Below, piece after piece: positions 16,836 through 25,225 of a DNA stretch of 64,000 bases. The stretch is from Anaerolineaceae bacterium (lineage in GTDB: Bacteria; Chloroflexota; Anaerolineae; Aggregatilineales; Phototrophicaceae): assembly GCA_020634165.1 (NCBI GenBank), contig JACKCF010000001.1, positions 186,001 to 250,000 of the forward strand. Reading direction: 5' to 3'. Below the pieces are notes generated by a model. The model did no database searches. It worked only from the letters and a program-made list of their open reading frames with translations, and was not told the DNA's origin. The position numbers and the translations under genes are program-made. Position 1 is the first letter of the stretch; each line of letters begins with the position of its first letter.

Positions 16836-18377
16836 ATGGAAGTACCACCTACGGATGCCAACCCCACCGACCATGCCCGCGATATGCGGCGCGCGGCGCG
16901 TAATATTAGCGTGTTGATGCTGGCCAGCATCATCAGTAAGGGTGTCATCTTCATCTGGCAGATCATACTCAGCGGCCTCCTCAGTGACGTAGATTACGGC
17001 GTTTACAGCACAGTCGTGGCACTTGGCGCGGTAGCTGCTCCTATCGTCAATTTCGGCATTGGCCTGATTGCCATCCGTGAAGTGTCCCGTAAGCCGCAGC
17101 TCATTGGTCGTTATTGGGCGGCCATGCTCTATACCCAGACAGCGCTGTTTGGTGTGGCTTACATCGGCCTGGTGATCGGTGGTTTACTGGTCAGTCGTAG
17201 TGCCGCCAATCCCGATATTCTTGCGCTGACAGCCATTGCCGGCATCAGCCTCCTGATTGATGTTATTGGCAGTATCAGCAACGATCTGCTCATCGCTCAG
17301 GAGCGCATGACCATCACCGCAGCCGTCGAGATTGGTTCCATGCTTCTGCGGGTGGCTTTAGTTGCGATGGCGGTACTCGCAGGCTGGGGACTGATCGGCC
17401 TGTATGCCATGACCATTGCCAGTGGGGTGGTTCGGGCGGTGCTGCTCTCTGGTGTGCACCTGCGCGATGGCCTGCGCCCGCAGTGGTCAATGGATCGCAG
17501 CATTGTCTGGGGATTGCTCACCAATGGCTGGCCGCTGGCGATCAATGCCATTATTGCCCAGGTTTACGACCAGTCCGACAAAATCATGACCACCTCCATC
17601 ATTGGCGAGGTTTATACCAGCTACATTGGCTTGGCCTATACCATCAAGCTGGGCATCACCGAACTGCTGAGCACAACCGTTGTCATGGCCACCTATCCGA
17701 TCATGTCGCGTTATCATGAAGAGGGTGATGGGCGCATGTTTGGCTTTATGGTGGAAAAACTAGCGCGGTTCATGCTGCTGGTCAGTCTGCCGATTGCGCT
17801 GGTTTTTACGGTTTTTGCCCAGCCCATTGTCGAGCAATTTCTGGCGGAAAAATACGCGCCAGTGGCAGGCATTCTGCCGATTTATATGTGGTACACGGTC
17901 ATTTCGATGATCGGTGCGATTTTTGCCCGCGCGCTCCTCATCCAGAATAAGCAGCGGACGGCATTGGCGATCCGTGTTGCTGGCCTGATGCTCAATCTCG
18001 TCTTGAATGCTATTTTGCTGTTTGGCTTCCGTGATCCGCGCGGCGTGGTGATCGCGACCCTGTCCGCGGAGGCATTATCCCTCTTGCTCATGATGCAGAT
18101 TTTCCAGGCACCTGGTTTTGATTGGGGTACAACCCTGGCGGGTGCCTTGCGCATTTCGCTGCTTGGTGCTGCCAGTGCCGTGATAATGCTCCTCATTGGT
18201 AGCCTTAGTCCCTGGCTTGGCATTGTCGCCGGATTGCTGGTTTATGCCATTGGCGTGATGCTGCTGCCTGTGCTCCATCGTGACGATTGGGACCTGCTTT
18301 ATCGCGTGGTCATGGCTATGCCGGGTGGTACCATCATCCGCCGCTTCTGGCATCGGGACATTCAGACCACGACCTGA
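16836..18377 (+). CDS. Polysaccharide-type flippase (oligosaccharide flippase / MOP superfamily)
   Basis: A 513-aa integral membrane protein with 12-14 hydrophobic segments beginning at ISVLMLASIISKGVIFIWQI. It contains the family's GVYSTVVALG segment and the characteristic YDQSDKIMTT in the middle of the protein. MOP flippases move lipid-linked saccharides across the cytoplasmic membrane. A link with the LCP or wall genes is plausible but there is no glycosyltransferase nearby. The start is uncertain: ATG 16836 is favoured because the ATG at 16791 lies inside a TATAAT box. Neither has a strong ribosome-binding site. It is followed closely by Uma2. Confidence 0.82.
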   Translation: MEVPPTDANPTDHARDMRRAARNISVLMLASIISKGVIFIWQIILSGLLSDVDYGVYSTVVALGAVAAPIVNFGIGLIAIREVSRKPQLIGRYWAAMLYTQTALFGVAYIGLVIGGLLVSRSAANPDILALTAIAGISLLIDVIGSISNDLLIAQERMTITAAVEIGSMLLRVALVAMAVLAGWGLIGLYAMTIASGVVRAVLLSGVHLRDGLRPQWSMDRSIVWGLLTNGWPLAINAIIAQVYDQSDKIMTTSIIGEVYTSYIGLAYTIKLGITELLSTTVVMATYPIMSRYHEEGDGRMFGFMVEKLARFMLLVSLPIALVFTVFAQPIVEQFLAEKYAPVAGILPIYMWYTVISMIGAIFARALLIQNKQRTALAIRVAGLMLNLVLNAILLFGFRDPRGVVIATLSAEALSLLLMMQIFQAPGFDWGTTLAGALRISLLGAASAVIMLLIGSLSPWLGIVAGLLVYAIGVMLLPVLHRDDWDLLYRVVMAMPGGTIIRRFWHRDIQTTT

Positions 18378-18419
18378 GTCATGCTATACTAGCGGCAGGC
18401 ATTGAAGTGAGGCAGTCTG

Positions 18420-18977
18420 ATGGATAGCACTGAACTCAAACTGTTGACTGGCGAAGACCTGGCTGAGGTGGTTGCAGAACACCCAGACAGGCGCTTTGAG
18501 CTAATAGCGGGACGGTTGATCGAAATGGCTCCAACGGGATTGCAGCATGGCAGCACTGAAAATCGCATTGCAGCAGTGCTCAACCAGTATAGTCAGGGCC
18601 GTGGAACCGTCCTCGTTGGTGAAGTGGGCTTCTATACGCGCCAGAATGACCAGACCGTTCGTGCGGCGGACGTCGCCTTTATCTCATACAAGCGCATGCC
18701 AATGGGGCAAGTGCCTGCTGGCTATGGCACCATTGCACCAGAACTGATTGTTGAAGTTGTTTCGCCCAATGATCGCGCTGCCGATATTGAGAGCAAAGTT
18801 CAGGAATGGCTGGATTTCGGCGCGATGATGGTTTGGGTCGTTTATCCACAGACGCAGCGCTTGCATGTCTACCTCGCTGATGAACAGCCACGTATCCTGG
18901 CACAGACCGATACGCTCGATGGCGGCACAGCACTTCCCGAATTTTCCATTGCACTTAGCGAGATTTTCCCAGCCTGA
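18420..18977 (+). CDS. Uma2 family endonuclease-like protein
   Basis: A 185-aa protein of the Uma2 (DUF820) family, which has a restriction-endonuclease-like fold. The core runs FELIAGRLIEMAPTGLQHG, VRAADVAFIS, ELIVEVVSPNDRAADIESK, and VWVVYPQTQRLHVY. The D (in AADVAFI), the E (in IVEVVSP) and the K form the PD-(D/E)xK-type site. Such genes are abundant in Cyanobacteria and Chloroflexota and their role is unknown. A TATACT lies at 18385. GTGAGG precedes the ATG. The stop overlaps the next start (TGATG), implying coupled translation with the phosphatase. Confidence 0.85.
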   Translation: MDSTELKLLTGEDLAEVVAEHPDRRFELIAGRLIEMAPTGLQHGSTENRIAAVLNQYSQGRGTVLVGEVGFYTRQNDQTVRAADVAFISYKRMPMGQVPAGYGTIAPELIVEVVSPNDRAADIESKVQEWLDFGAMMVWVVYPQTQRLHVYLADEQPRILAQTDTLDGGTALPEFSIALSEIFPA

Positions 18978-19576
18978 TGACGGATACACATAACTCACCT
19001 GTTCCTGTAGAAAATAAGCCGACATCGCCCTTCGCACGCATCATCAGCCTGCTAAAAACAGGCCCGCGCGGTTTAGCACTCCGGTTCGTGGACCAAGTTT
19101 ATCGCAAACTGACGGGTGCGCCGTTTTGGTCACTCAGTCGTATCACGCCTGATCTCTACATTGGCGGCCAACCGTATGCCAAAGGCTGGCAAACCATGCA
19201 GGATGAAGGCATCACGGCAGTGCTCAACATGCGTGAGGAGCACCACGACGACCGCGTCAAAGGCGTCGCCGGAGATAACCATCTGCACTTGCCAACGCGC
19301 GACAATACCCCTCCCACTATCAACGATCTTCAGCAGGCTGCTGATTTCATCGCCGAGCAGATTAAGCAGGGCAGGAAGGTCTATGTGCATTGTGGGCTGG
19401 GAGTTGGCCGCGCCCCGACAGCCGCCGCCGCCTACCTCATTCAGTCCGGTATGGCTGTTGATGACGCTCTCACCAAAATCAAGAACGTTCGCCCCTTTGT
19501 TCATCTGACGCCCGGCCAATATCGGCAGCTTCATGCTTTCGCCGACCACAGTAAGCATCGCGTTGCCAAGTCATAG
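18977..19576 (+). CDS. Dual-specificity protein phosphatase
   Basis: A 199-aa protein with the Cys-based phosphatase loop HCGLGVGR at residues 138-145 (nucleophile C139, phosphate-binding R145). The likely general acid is D109 in TRDNTPP. The segment ITPDLYIGGQPYA at about 56-68 is typical of the DSP start. It removes phosphate from protein or another substrate in the cytoplasm. The N-terminal 50 residues are an extension without a recognised domain. The start overlaps the Uma2 stop by one base, so the two share a transcript. The substrate is unknown. Confidence 0.85.
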   Translation: MTDTHNSPVPVENKPTSPFARIISLLKTGPRGLALRFVDQVYRKLTGAPFWSLSRITPDLYIGGQPYAKGWQTMQDEGITAVLNMREEHHDDRVKGVAGDNHLHLPTRDNTPPTINDLQQAADFIAEQIKQGRKVYVHCGLGVGRAPTAAAAYLIQSGMAVDDALTKIKNVRPFVHLTPGQYRQLHAFADHSKHRVAKS

Positions 19577-19641
19577 GGAACAAAAAGGGTCGCTCCGTCG
19601 TTTAACGACTATCATGAGAATACATGACGATGGAGACGAAC

Positions 19642-20163
19642 ATGACTTTCAGCAAACCCAAGCGCAAAAACAACGATGACTCATTGCCTGTATGGGCCTG
19701 GATATTTATAGGCATGGTTGTCATGGCTGCTGCCGCCATCGTCATCTACTTTGGCATGCTGGTCATCGCATTCGATGGATTTATGGAAGAAACCTATTTT
19801 CGCCTCTCTGATGATTCAGCCCGTTCGTATGCCTACCACGAGCTAAAGATCGATATTCCCTCAGACGCCAGTGGTATCTTTTTGGAATACAACGTTGACT
19901 ATAGCTCCCCAGTAACGCTACGCTTTGATGTGCCAGTATCGCTGGGTACCGACTGGGTTGATGAGGTGATCTGCCCGCAGGATCGCTTCCCCAATGCGGA
20001 AGTCAGCATGAGAAATCCGCTCGAAGCCATCAGCAGTATTCCGCCGGATGAACAACCAATCCAATGGGTCGTCTCTTGTAGTGCAAATCCCAACATGCAG
20101 ATTTATATGCAGCAGGACGAACCTGAGACCTGGCACATCACCATCACCGCCCGGCCCTTATAG
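19642..20163 (+). CDS. Membrane-anchored paralogue 1 (KPKRK cluster)
   Basis: A 173-aa protein and the first of five tandem relatives. It has a short basic cytoplasmic head (MTFSKPKRKN), one membrane segment (WIFIGMVVMAAAAIVIYFGM) and an extracytoplasmic domain of about 120 residues. The domain has the cluster pattern: ARSYAYHELKIDIP, TLRFDVPVSLGTDWV, a Cys in VICPQD, a second Cys in VVSCSAN, and an ETWHITITA end. The two conserved cysteines may form a disulfide. The ATG at 19642 follows GGAG and aligns with the other family starts. ATG 19624 is also in frame. No known domain is recognised. Confidence 0.68.
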   Translation: MTFSKPKRKNNDDSLPVWAWIFIGMVVMAAAAIVIYFGMLVIAFDGFMEETYFRLSDDSARSYAYHELKIDIPSDASGIFLEYNVDYSSPVTLRFDVPVSLGTDWVDEVICPQDRFPNAEVSMRNPLEAISSIPPDEQPIQWVVSCSANPNMQIYMQQDEPETWHITITARPL

Positions 20164-20174
20164 CGATTTCGCTC

Positions 20175-20705
20175 ATGCAAAAGTCCAAGCGCAAGCAAAA
20201 ATTTCGAGTAAGAACGCTAGCCGAAACAGGTTTTATCGTACTGGCGATTCTTGGAGTGGGTCTTTTCTTCTTTATTGTTTGCGTTTGGGTAGTGGTTAAT
20301 TTGCTTGGTGGCCATCAACAAATTGAGCTTCAAGGTTTTGAAGCGCAGACCAGAGCAGAAGAAATACTCGGATTGGTTTTGCCTGATGATGCCTCCAGTT
20401 TCTACTTCGATTACTCGCGATTTGTGGATTGGAACACACACATTCGTTTTGAGATACCGCCTACAAACGATACCGCCTCGCTGATTGAGGGCATCTGCTC
20501 GGAGCAAGCAGTTCGCGATGTTAGCCGCGAGGATCTGTTACCAGAAGATGATCTGCAATGGTGGCATCCTGATGCAGCAGTTGACTACTTAGCTGCATCG
20601 TGCCCTGTTTCTCAGATGGCATTCTTCTCGTATTTCATTCTGATCGATCAAAGTAATTCAGAAGCATGGACTGTATATATCACTGCCGATTCATCGCGTG
20701 ACTAA
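20175..20705 (+). CDS. Membrane-anchored paralogue 2 (KSKRK cluster)
   Basis: A 176-aa protein. It has a basic head (MQKSKRKQKF), one membrane segment (GFIVLAILGVGLFFFIVCVW) and an outer domain with the family landmarks TRAEEILGLVLPDDA, WNTHIRFEIPP, a Cys in GICSEQ, WWHPDAAVDYL, a Cys in AASCPVS and an EAWTVYITA end. It begins 12 bases after paralogue 1. The middle of the gene is AT-richer than its neighbours. Function unknown. Confidence 0.68.
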   Translation: MQKSKRKQKFRVRTLAETGFIVLAILGVGLFFFIVCVWVVVNLLGGHQQIELQGFEAQTRAEEILGLVLPDDASSFYFDYSRFVDWNTHIRFEIPPTNDTASLIEGICSEQAVRDVSREDLLPEDDLQWWHPDAAVDYLAASCPVSQMAFFSYFILIDQSNSEAWTVYITADSSRD

Positions 20706-20718
20706 AGGCGGCTCTCAT

Positions 20719-21231
20719 ATGGAAAAATCAAAACGCAAGCAAAAACGTCAATCCTGGCCCTGGTGGGCGAAGTTGGGCCTCGCCTTTTTCATTCTCATAG
20801 TGATCGGCGGAGCAGCCTATTTCGCATTCACCCTCTGGGCCGTGAATGATGTCTTCAGAGATACCAACTTCGAGTGGCAGGGCGACGAAGCCCGTTCCAA
20901 AGCCGAGGAATTATTGGATGTAACGCTCCCTGAACCAGCCACAGATTTCCGCATGCACTACACCACCTGGCTGGATTGGTTTGCCAGCATCCGCTTTGAA
21001 ATCCCCGCCGAAGTTGGCACGGAATGGGTGAGTCAGATGTGCTTCGATGAGTTGGCGCGTAACCCAGGCTTGAGCTATATCTGGCCCAATGATTCCCTGA
21101 GCTGGTGGCAGCCGGAACAAGCCCAGGACTACCTCAGCGGCTCTTGTGGCAACGATCCCTACTATCGCATTCTGATTGACCAGACTGATCCTGACCACTG
21201 GATCGTCTACATTTCAGCCAATACGACCTAG
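20719..21231 (+). CDS. Membrane-anchored paralogue 3 (KSKRK cluster)
   Basis: A 170-aa protein that is closest to the cluster consensus. It has MEKSKRKQKR, a membrane segment (LGLAFFILIVIGGAAYFAF), then ARSKAEELLDVTLPEPA, WFASIRFEIPAEVGTEWV, a Cys in QMCFDEL, WWQPEQAQDYL, a Cys in GSCGND and IDQTDPDHWIVYI. The ATG at 20719 lies after the stop of paralogue 2. An in-frame GTG at 20698 would overlap it and does not align with the family. Confidence 0.68.
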   Translation: MEKSKRKQKRQSWPWWAKLGLAFFILIVIGGAAYFAFTLWAVNDVFRDTNFEWQGDEARSKAEELLDVTLPEPATDFRMHYTTWLDWFASIRFEIPAEVGTEWVSQMCFDELARNPGLSYIWPNDSLSWWQPEQAQDYLSGSCGNDPYYRILIDQTDPDHWIVYISANTT

Positions 21232-21244
21232 CAGGCATCTGTGT

Positions 21245-21748
21245 ATGGAAAAATCCAAGCGCAAAAGCAAAAACAAAAATCGCCCAATCTATGGCAAACC
21301 AGGCTTCTGGCTGCTGATGGCCGTTCTTATTTTTATGCTCCTAGGGACGGCATTTCTGTTTTCAATGGGCCAGCGTGGACAGACCCAGTTTGTTGCGCTT
21401 AGTGAAAGCCGGAGCCACGCAGAATCCTTATTGCGATCCGACTTGCCCGAACAGGCGACTCATTTCCATATTGCCAGCTTTACCCTCTATGATCCTACTG
21501 CCTGGATTCGCTTTGAAATCCCATCTGCGCTAGGGCTGGACTGGACAGCCGAAGCCCCCTGTTTTGAAACCTTCACGCGCGATCCAGCCTGGTTGTATAC
21601 GCCGCTGCCATACGACATCGAGTGGTGGCAGCCTCAGGACGCCGAAACCTTACTTGTATCGAGTTGTGTAGCCGACACACTCTATAACATGTTCATTGAC
21701 CAGACCGACCCTGATACCTGGATTGTGTATATTCAGGTGCAAATATGA
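21245..21748 (+). CDS. Membrane-anchored paralogue 4 (KSKRK cluster)
   Basis: A 167-aa protein. It has MEKSKRKSKN, a membrane segment (FWLLMAVLIFMLLGTAFLF), then SHAESLLRSDLPEQA, AWIRFEIPSALGLDW, a Cys in APCFETF, WWQPQDAETLL, a Cys in SSCVAD and IDQTDPDTWIVYI. It starts 13 bases after paralogue 3. A longer in-frame reading from 21176 overlaps paralogue 3 and is rejected. Confidence 0.68.
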   Translation: MEKSKRKSKNKNRPIYGKPGFWLLMAVLIFMLLGTAFLFSMGQRGQTQFVALSESRSHAESLLRSDLPEQATHFHIASFTLYDPTAWIRFEIPSALGLDWTAEAPCFETFTRDPAWLYTPLPYDIEWWQPQDAETLLVSSCVADTLYNMFIDQTDPDTWIVYIQVQI

Positions 21749-21768
21749 CAATCTGTTGAGTGCAGCCT

Positions 21769-22323
21769 ATGGAAAAACTCAAACGTAAGCATGGAGAGAA
21801 TCCGCGATCAATAGCTCAACGATATAGGTCGATGATCATTTTGTTGCTGCTGTTAGCGCCTACCGTCATTTGCGGGGCTTATCTCACTTCATTGTCACCT
21901 GACTTATACGTCGATGACGGTGACGCAGCCCGACTATTGGCTGAAAGCTATCTTTCTCTAGACTTACCAGTTCAAGCTTCAAATTTCTATTCTGCATATA
22001 AGAACGATGGCAACCAAGATGTCTTTTTCCGTTTTGAAATACCCGCTGAAATAGGTTTGGATTGGGCAGCGGACGCACCTTGTTTTGAACAGTTTGCCAA
22101 TCGTGTGACAGATCCACCTACGCTATCTTTACCTGGTGACTGGTGGCGATTGCAAGATGCTGAAATATGGACCGAATCATACTGTGGCGAGAATCCACGT
22201 TATGTAGCGTACATCGATGAAACAAATCCCGATACCTGGATTGTTTATGTGCACATGTATCACAGATATGGATTCTTTATAGATTCAATTTACTGCTCTA
22301 AGAATTGCGACAACTCCCAATAA
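21769..22323 (+). CDS. Membrane-anchored paralogue 5 (KLKRK cluster)
   Basis: A 184-aa protein and the last and most AT-rich of the five. It has MEKLKRKHGE, a membrane segment (MIILLLLLAPTVICGAYL), then ARLLAESYLSLDLPVQA, FFRFEIPAEIGLDWA, a Cys in APCFEQF, WWRLQDAEIW, a Cys in SYCGEN and IDETNPDTWIVYV, plus an extra C-terminal tail with two further cysteines. Its last 34 bases overlap the convergent yqeK gene. Function unknown. Confidence 0.66.
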   Translation: MEKLKRKHGENPRSIAQRYRSMIILLLLLAPTVICGAYLTSLSPDLYVDDGDAARLLAESYLSLDLPVQASNFYSAYKNDGNQDVFFRFEIPAEIGLDWAADAPCFEQFANRVTDPPTLSLPGDWWRLQDAEIWTESYCGENPRYVAYIDETNPDTWIVYVHMYHRYGFFIDSIYCSKNCDNSQ

Positions 22324-22907
22324 GCCTCGCGCGCCCAGGGATGCAGCACCTTAAGCTGATCGCGTATCTGCCACAGATAATCCGCATAGACAAATGCTGC
22401 CTGATCGATGGAAATATCCAGCGCCGCCACAATAGCGTCGTAGTAGGGCGGCTTCCCTGGCTGGTCCCAGGCGATCTTGTCGGCCACAAAGACAATTTTA
22501 TCTAAGCGGCTGGCCCCGGCCTTAAGCGTCGTATGGCAGCCAATCGCACTCAGAATATCGGCGTCCTGTATGCCAAATAGCGCCTGTGCGATCACGACTG
22601 AAAGTTTCTGGTGAATAATCATCGGGAAAATAGCTTCCTCCGGCAGCACCTCGATGCCCCATTCTTCGGCAGCAGAAATACGTTCGCTGTTGGGGATGAC
22701 CACGCTGATATCGTGCAGCCAGCCCGCAACCTGTGCTGACTGCACATCGGCCCCAAACAGCGCGGCCAGCCGCCCAGCTTCCTCGGCGACATCTTCTACA
22801 TGCGCTGCTGTCTTCGGGAATCCATGCTGCTCCAGAAAATGTCTCGCATCGGCAGCGATATCACCCGTAAAGTGGCAATCCTGGCGTAAAGCATCCAATC
22901 GCTTCAT
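22290..22907 (-). CDS. yqeK: HD-domain hydrolase, YqeK-like (symmetrical Ap4A hydrolase)
   Basis: A 205-aa HD-superfamily metal phosphohydrolase. The first metal ligand His is H36 in AAHVEDVAEEA, the HD pair is at 65-66 in GWLHDI, and later ligands are in SAIGCHTTL and IVFVADKIA. This combination (H..HD..H..D with FVADKI) is typical of YqeK, which splits diadenosine tetraphosphate into two ADP. The N-terminus is short, without the NadD fusion seen in some species. I chose the ATG at 22907, preceded by GGAGGGGTTAGGGAG. A longer frame to 22964 lacks a ribosome-binding site. It converges on the membrane cluster with a small overlap. Confidence 0.8.
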   Translation of the reverse strand: MKRLDALRQDCHFTGDIAADARHFLEQHGFPKTAAHVEDVAEEAGRLAALFGADVQSAQVAGWLHDISVVIPNSERISAAEEWGIEVLPEEAIFPMIIHQKLSVVIAQALFGIQDADILSAIGCHTTLKAGASRLDKIVFVADKIAWDQPGKPPYYDAIVAALDISIDQAAFVYADYLWQIRDQLKVLHPWAREAYWELSQFLEQ

Positions 22908-23096
22908 AAGCTCCCTAACCCCTCCTGTTGGTCCTATAAATATACCCTGATGGCCCATTCTCATACTTTACTCATGCCGAGACAATCCAAATTTTGCAAT
23001 TTGCCCGTAAGTATAAACGGACGCATGTCCACATTTTTATAGCGTTTATCTGATCCATATCATACTTTTTGCACGGAATATCGAGGAGGGAGATAT

Positions 23097-24098
23097 ATGT
23101 TGGTTCGCCGTGGGTTCGCCCTGACGATCATGTTAGCGATGATGGTAATTCTAGCACTACCGGTAATCGCCCAGGACAACGCAGAAGTCTTTGTTGATGG
23201 CCTGGCCAATCCCCGTAATATGTCCTTTGATAGCGCAGGCAATCTCTACGTTGCTGAGGCCGGTGTGGCTGGCCCACAGCTCACATCCGCAGAGGATGGC
23301 TATGGCGCCAGTGCTTCCATAACGCGCATTGCGCCTGATGGCAGCACGGATGTCGTGGTTAAAGGCTTAATCAGCTATCGTGATGGTAATCCGCTCGGTG
23401 CGCATGATGTCATCGCCACCGACGAATCTATCTGGGTTCTGCTGGGAGAAACATCTGACTTCTCAATTCCATTTACACATGCGCTGGTCGAACTGGATAA
23501 AGACACGGGCCGTGTAAAGACCTTTGTCGATCTGCTCTCGCTGGAACTCAGCGAAGACCCTGACGGCAATCCCAACGAACAATCCAACGCGGTCGATATG
23601 GCCATAGCACCCGATGGCAGCATCACCATTGCCAACGCTGGCTGTAACTGCCTCATGAGCTGGTCGGCAGATGCAGGTCTGTCCGTGCTGGCTGTCTGGC
23701 CCTTCGATACCGACAATCCGGTTCCGACCAGTGTGGCATATGCTCCTAATGGCGACCTGTATGTCGGCTTCCTGACGGGCTTCCCCTTCCCGCAGGGTGG
23801 TTCCCGCATCGAGCGCTGGTCCAATGGTGAACTGGTTGAAACGATCCCCGGCCTGACCGCCGTCACCAGCCTCTTGGTCACAGATGATGGCACACTCTAT
23901 GCTGTTGAATTGGGTGTTTTCAATCAGGGATGGGAACCTGGCCGTGTCGTCACCATTCAGGATGGTCAGATTGTTCCGGTTCTGGAAAATCTCACTCAGC
24001 CCTATGGTATCGTTCAAGGCCCGGATGGCACGATCTTCGTCAGCACCAACACCTTTGGCGCCGCTGACGGCCAGATCATCATCCTGCCGATGAACTAA
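23097..24098 (+). CDS. ScyD/ScyE-like secreted beta-propeller protein
   Basis: A 333-aa secreted protein with a signal peptide (LTIMLAMMVILALPVIAQ, cleavage near residue 26). The mature part is a repeated propeller: NPRNMSFDSAGNLYVAEAG, GYGASASITRIAPDG, SNAVDMAIAPDGSITIANAG, TSVAYAPNGDLYVGFLTGFPFPQG, QPYGIVQGPDGTIFVS. The GFPFPQG and ASASITRI segments match the ScyD/ScyE family named from the scytonemin cluster of cyanobacteria. Most bacterial homologues have no link to scytonemin, and no scytonemin gene is seen here. GAGGAGGGAG precedes the ATG. A stem-loop follows. Confidence 0.8.
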   Translation: MLVRRGFALTIMLAMMVILALPVIAQDNAEVFVDGLANPRNMSFDSAGNLYVAEAGVAGPQLTSAEDGYGASASITRIAPDGSTDVVVKGLISYRDGNPLGAHDVIATDESIWVLLGETSDFSIPFTHALVELDKDTGRVKTFVDLLSLELSEDPDGNPNEQSNAVDMAIAPDGSITIANAGCNCLMSWSADAGLSVLAVWPFDTDNPVPTSVAYAPNGDLYVGFLTGFPFPQGGSRIERWSNGELVETIPGLTAVTSLLVTDDGTLYAVELGVFNQGWEPGRVVTIQDGQIVPVLENLTQPYGIVQGPDGTIFVSTNTFGAADGQIIILPMN

Positions 24099-24128
24099 CG
24101 CCTGCCTTTATGAGAAGTTGCATAGTGG

Positions 24129-24146
24129 GGCGCACATCAGTGCGCC
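24129..24146 (+). terminator. Stem-loop after the ScyD-like gene
   Basis: GGCGCAC-ATCA-GTGCGCC forms a seven-base-pair stem but lacks a clear T run, so a weak or Rho-assisted end is possible. Confidence 0.4.
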
Positions 24147-24249
24147 TCTAATCTATCGAAATATCGTATGATCTAGCCTGTATACCAACCGAATAACCCA
24201 TTGACCCTTTGCCAGATTCATCTGCTATGCCACTGGAGGATACATATCC

Positions 24250-25098
24250 ATGTCACAATCAAGCCGTAGTTCCAACCGCCTCATCTGGTTGCTTATTCCC
24301 ATTGCCTTCGCTGCCGGTGTCGCAGTTGGCGTCCTCGGCCTCTTATGGGCCACAGGTGGCAACAGCACCCCTAGCCAGGATGTTGGTAATGTCGTACCGA
24401 CCTTATCATTAGATGACGATTCAGCCGAACCGACCGCAGAAACCACTGAAGAAATGGCCGAGCCAACCGAAGAAATGGCCGACCCTACCGAAGAACCGAC
24501 TGAAGAAGCTGCCGATGCTGAATCAGCCAGCGCATTTTCTCCAGAACGCGCCCTGTTCCGCATCACGACCGATGAAAGCGAAGCGCGCTTCAAAATCGAC
24601 GAAACACTGGTGGGCAACGAAATTGTCGTTGTCGGCACCACCAATGACATTGCAGGCGACATCATCGTTAACTTCGCCAATCCAGCGGAATCACAATTAG
24701 GTGAGGTCGCCGTCAGCGCCCGCACCCTCAAGACAGACGAAGAATTCCGCAATCAATCCATTCGTGGGCGCATTTTGCTGTCGTCGCAGGATGAATATGA
24801 ATTTATCACCTTCGCGCCGACCGAATTCGTCTCACTCACCAGTGATCCGGTCAGCGTGGGCGATACCCTTGAATTTGAAATCACGGGCAATCTGACCATT
24901 CGCGGCAACACCAATACCGTCACTTTCCCGACGACGGTTACGGTCGTTTCGGCAGATCGTATTGAGGGCTTTGCCACCACTGATGTCCTCTACAGCGATT
25001 ACGGCATCACCATTCAGGCCCCGCCGACCGTCAGCAACATCGGCGACGTCGTCACCATCGAACTGGACTTCGTGGCCCTGCTGGTGGACGAAAGCTAG
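24250..25098 (+). CDS. YceI family protein with membrane anchor
   Basis: A 282-aa protein. Residues about 14-36 (LIWLLIPIAFAAGVAVGVLGLLW) form a membrane anchor. A linker rich in Thr, Glu and Pro (EEMAEPTEEMADPTEEPTEE) follows. The last 180 residues are a YceI lipocalin-like barrel: ARFKIDETLVG, VVGTTNDIAGDIIVNF, VSARTLKTDEEFRNQSIRG, FEITGNLTIRGNTNTVTFP. YceI proteins bind isoprenoid lipids in an extended barrel, here probably outside the membrane. GGAGGATA precedes the ATG. Strong terminators follow. Confidence 0.88.
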   Translation: MSQSSRSSNRLIWLLIPIAFAAGVAVGVLGLLWATGGNSTPSQDVGNVVPTLSLDDDSAEPTAETTEEMAEPTEEMADPTEEPTEEAADAESASAFSPERALFRITTDESEARFKIDETLVGNEIVVVGTTNDIAGDIIVNFANPAESQLGEVAVSARTLKTDEEFRNQSIRGRILLSSQDEYEFITFAPTEFVSLTSDPVSVGDTLEFEITGNLTIRGNTNTVTFPTTVTVVSADRIEGFATTDVLYSDYGITIQAPPTVSNIGDVVTIELDFVALLVDES

Positions 25099-25123
25099 CA
25101 GATCATCTGCATTACAAACTGTG

Positions 25124-25149
25124 GGGCGCAGGCATACTGCGCCCTTTTT
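25124..25149 (+). terminator. Terminator after the YceI gene
   Basis: GGGCGCA-GGCATAC-TGCGCCC stem followed by TTTTT. Confidence 0.75.
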
Positions 25150-25167
25150 CGTAATAAACGTAGAACT

Positions 25168-25203
25168 AAAAAAGGCCGTGTTCACTGCGAACACGGCCTT
25201 TTT
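25168..25203. terminator. Bidirectional terminator between yceI-like and ftsH
   Basis: A ten-base-pair stem (GGCCGTGTTC with GAACACGGCC, loop ACTGC) flanked by A and T runs on both sides. It suits both convergent genes. Confidence 0.85.
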
Positions 25204-25225
25204 GGTTTAGCAGACTGCTTGGTGA

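Noticed and set aside
23097..24098. Scytonemin synthesis from the ScyD-like gene
   Set aside because: The family is wide and mostly not linked to scytonemin; no other scy gene is near.
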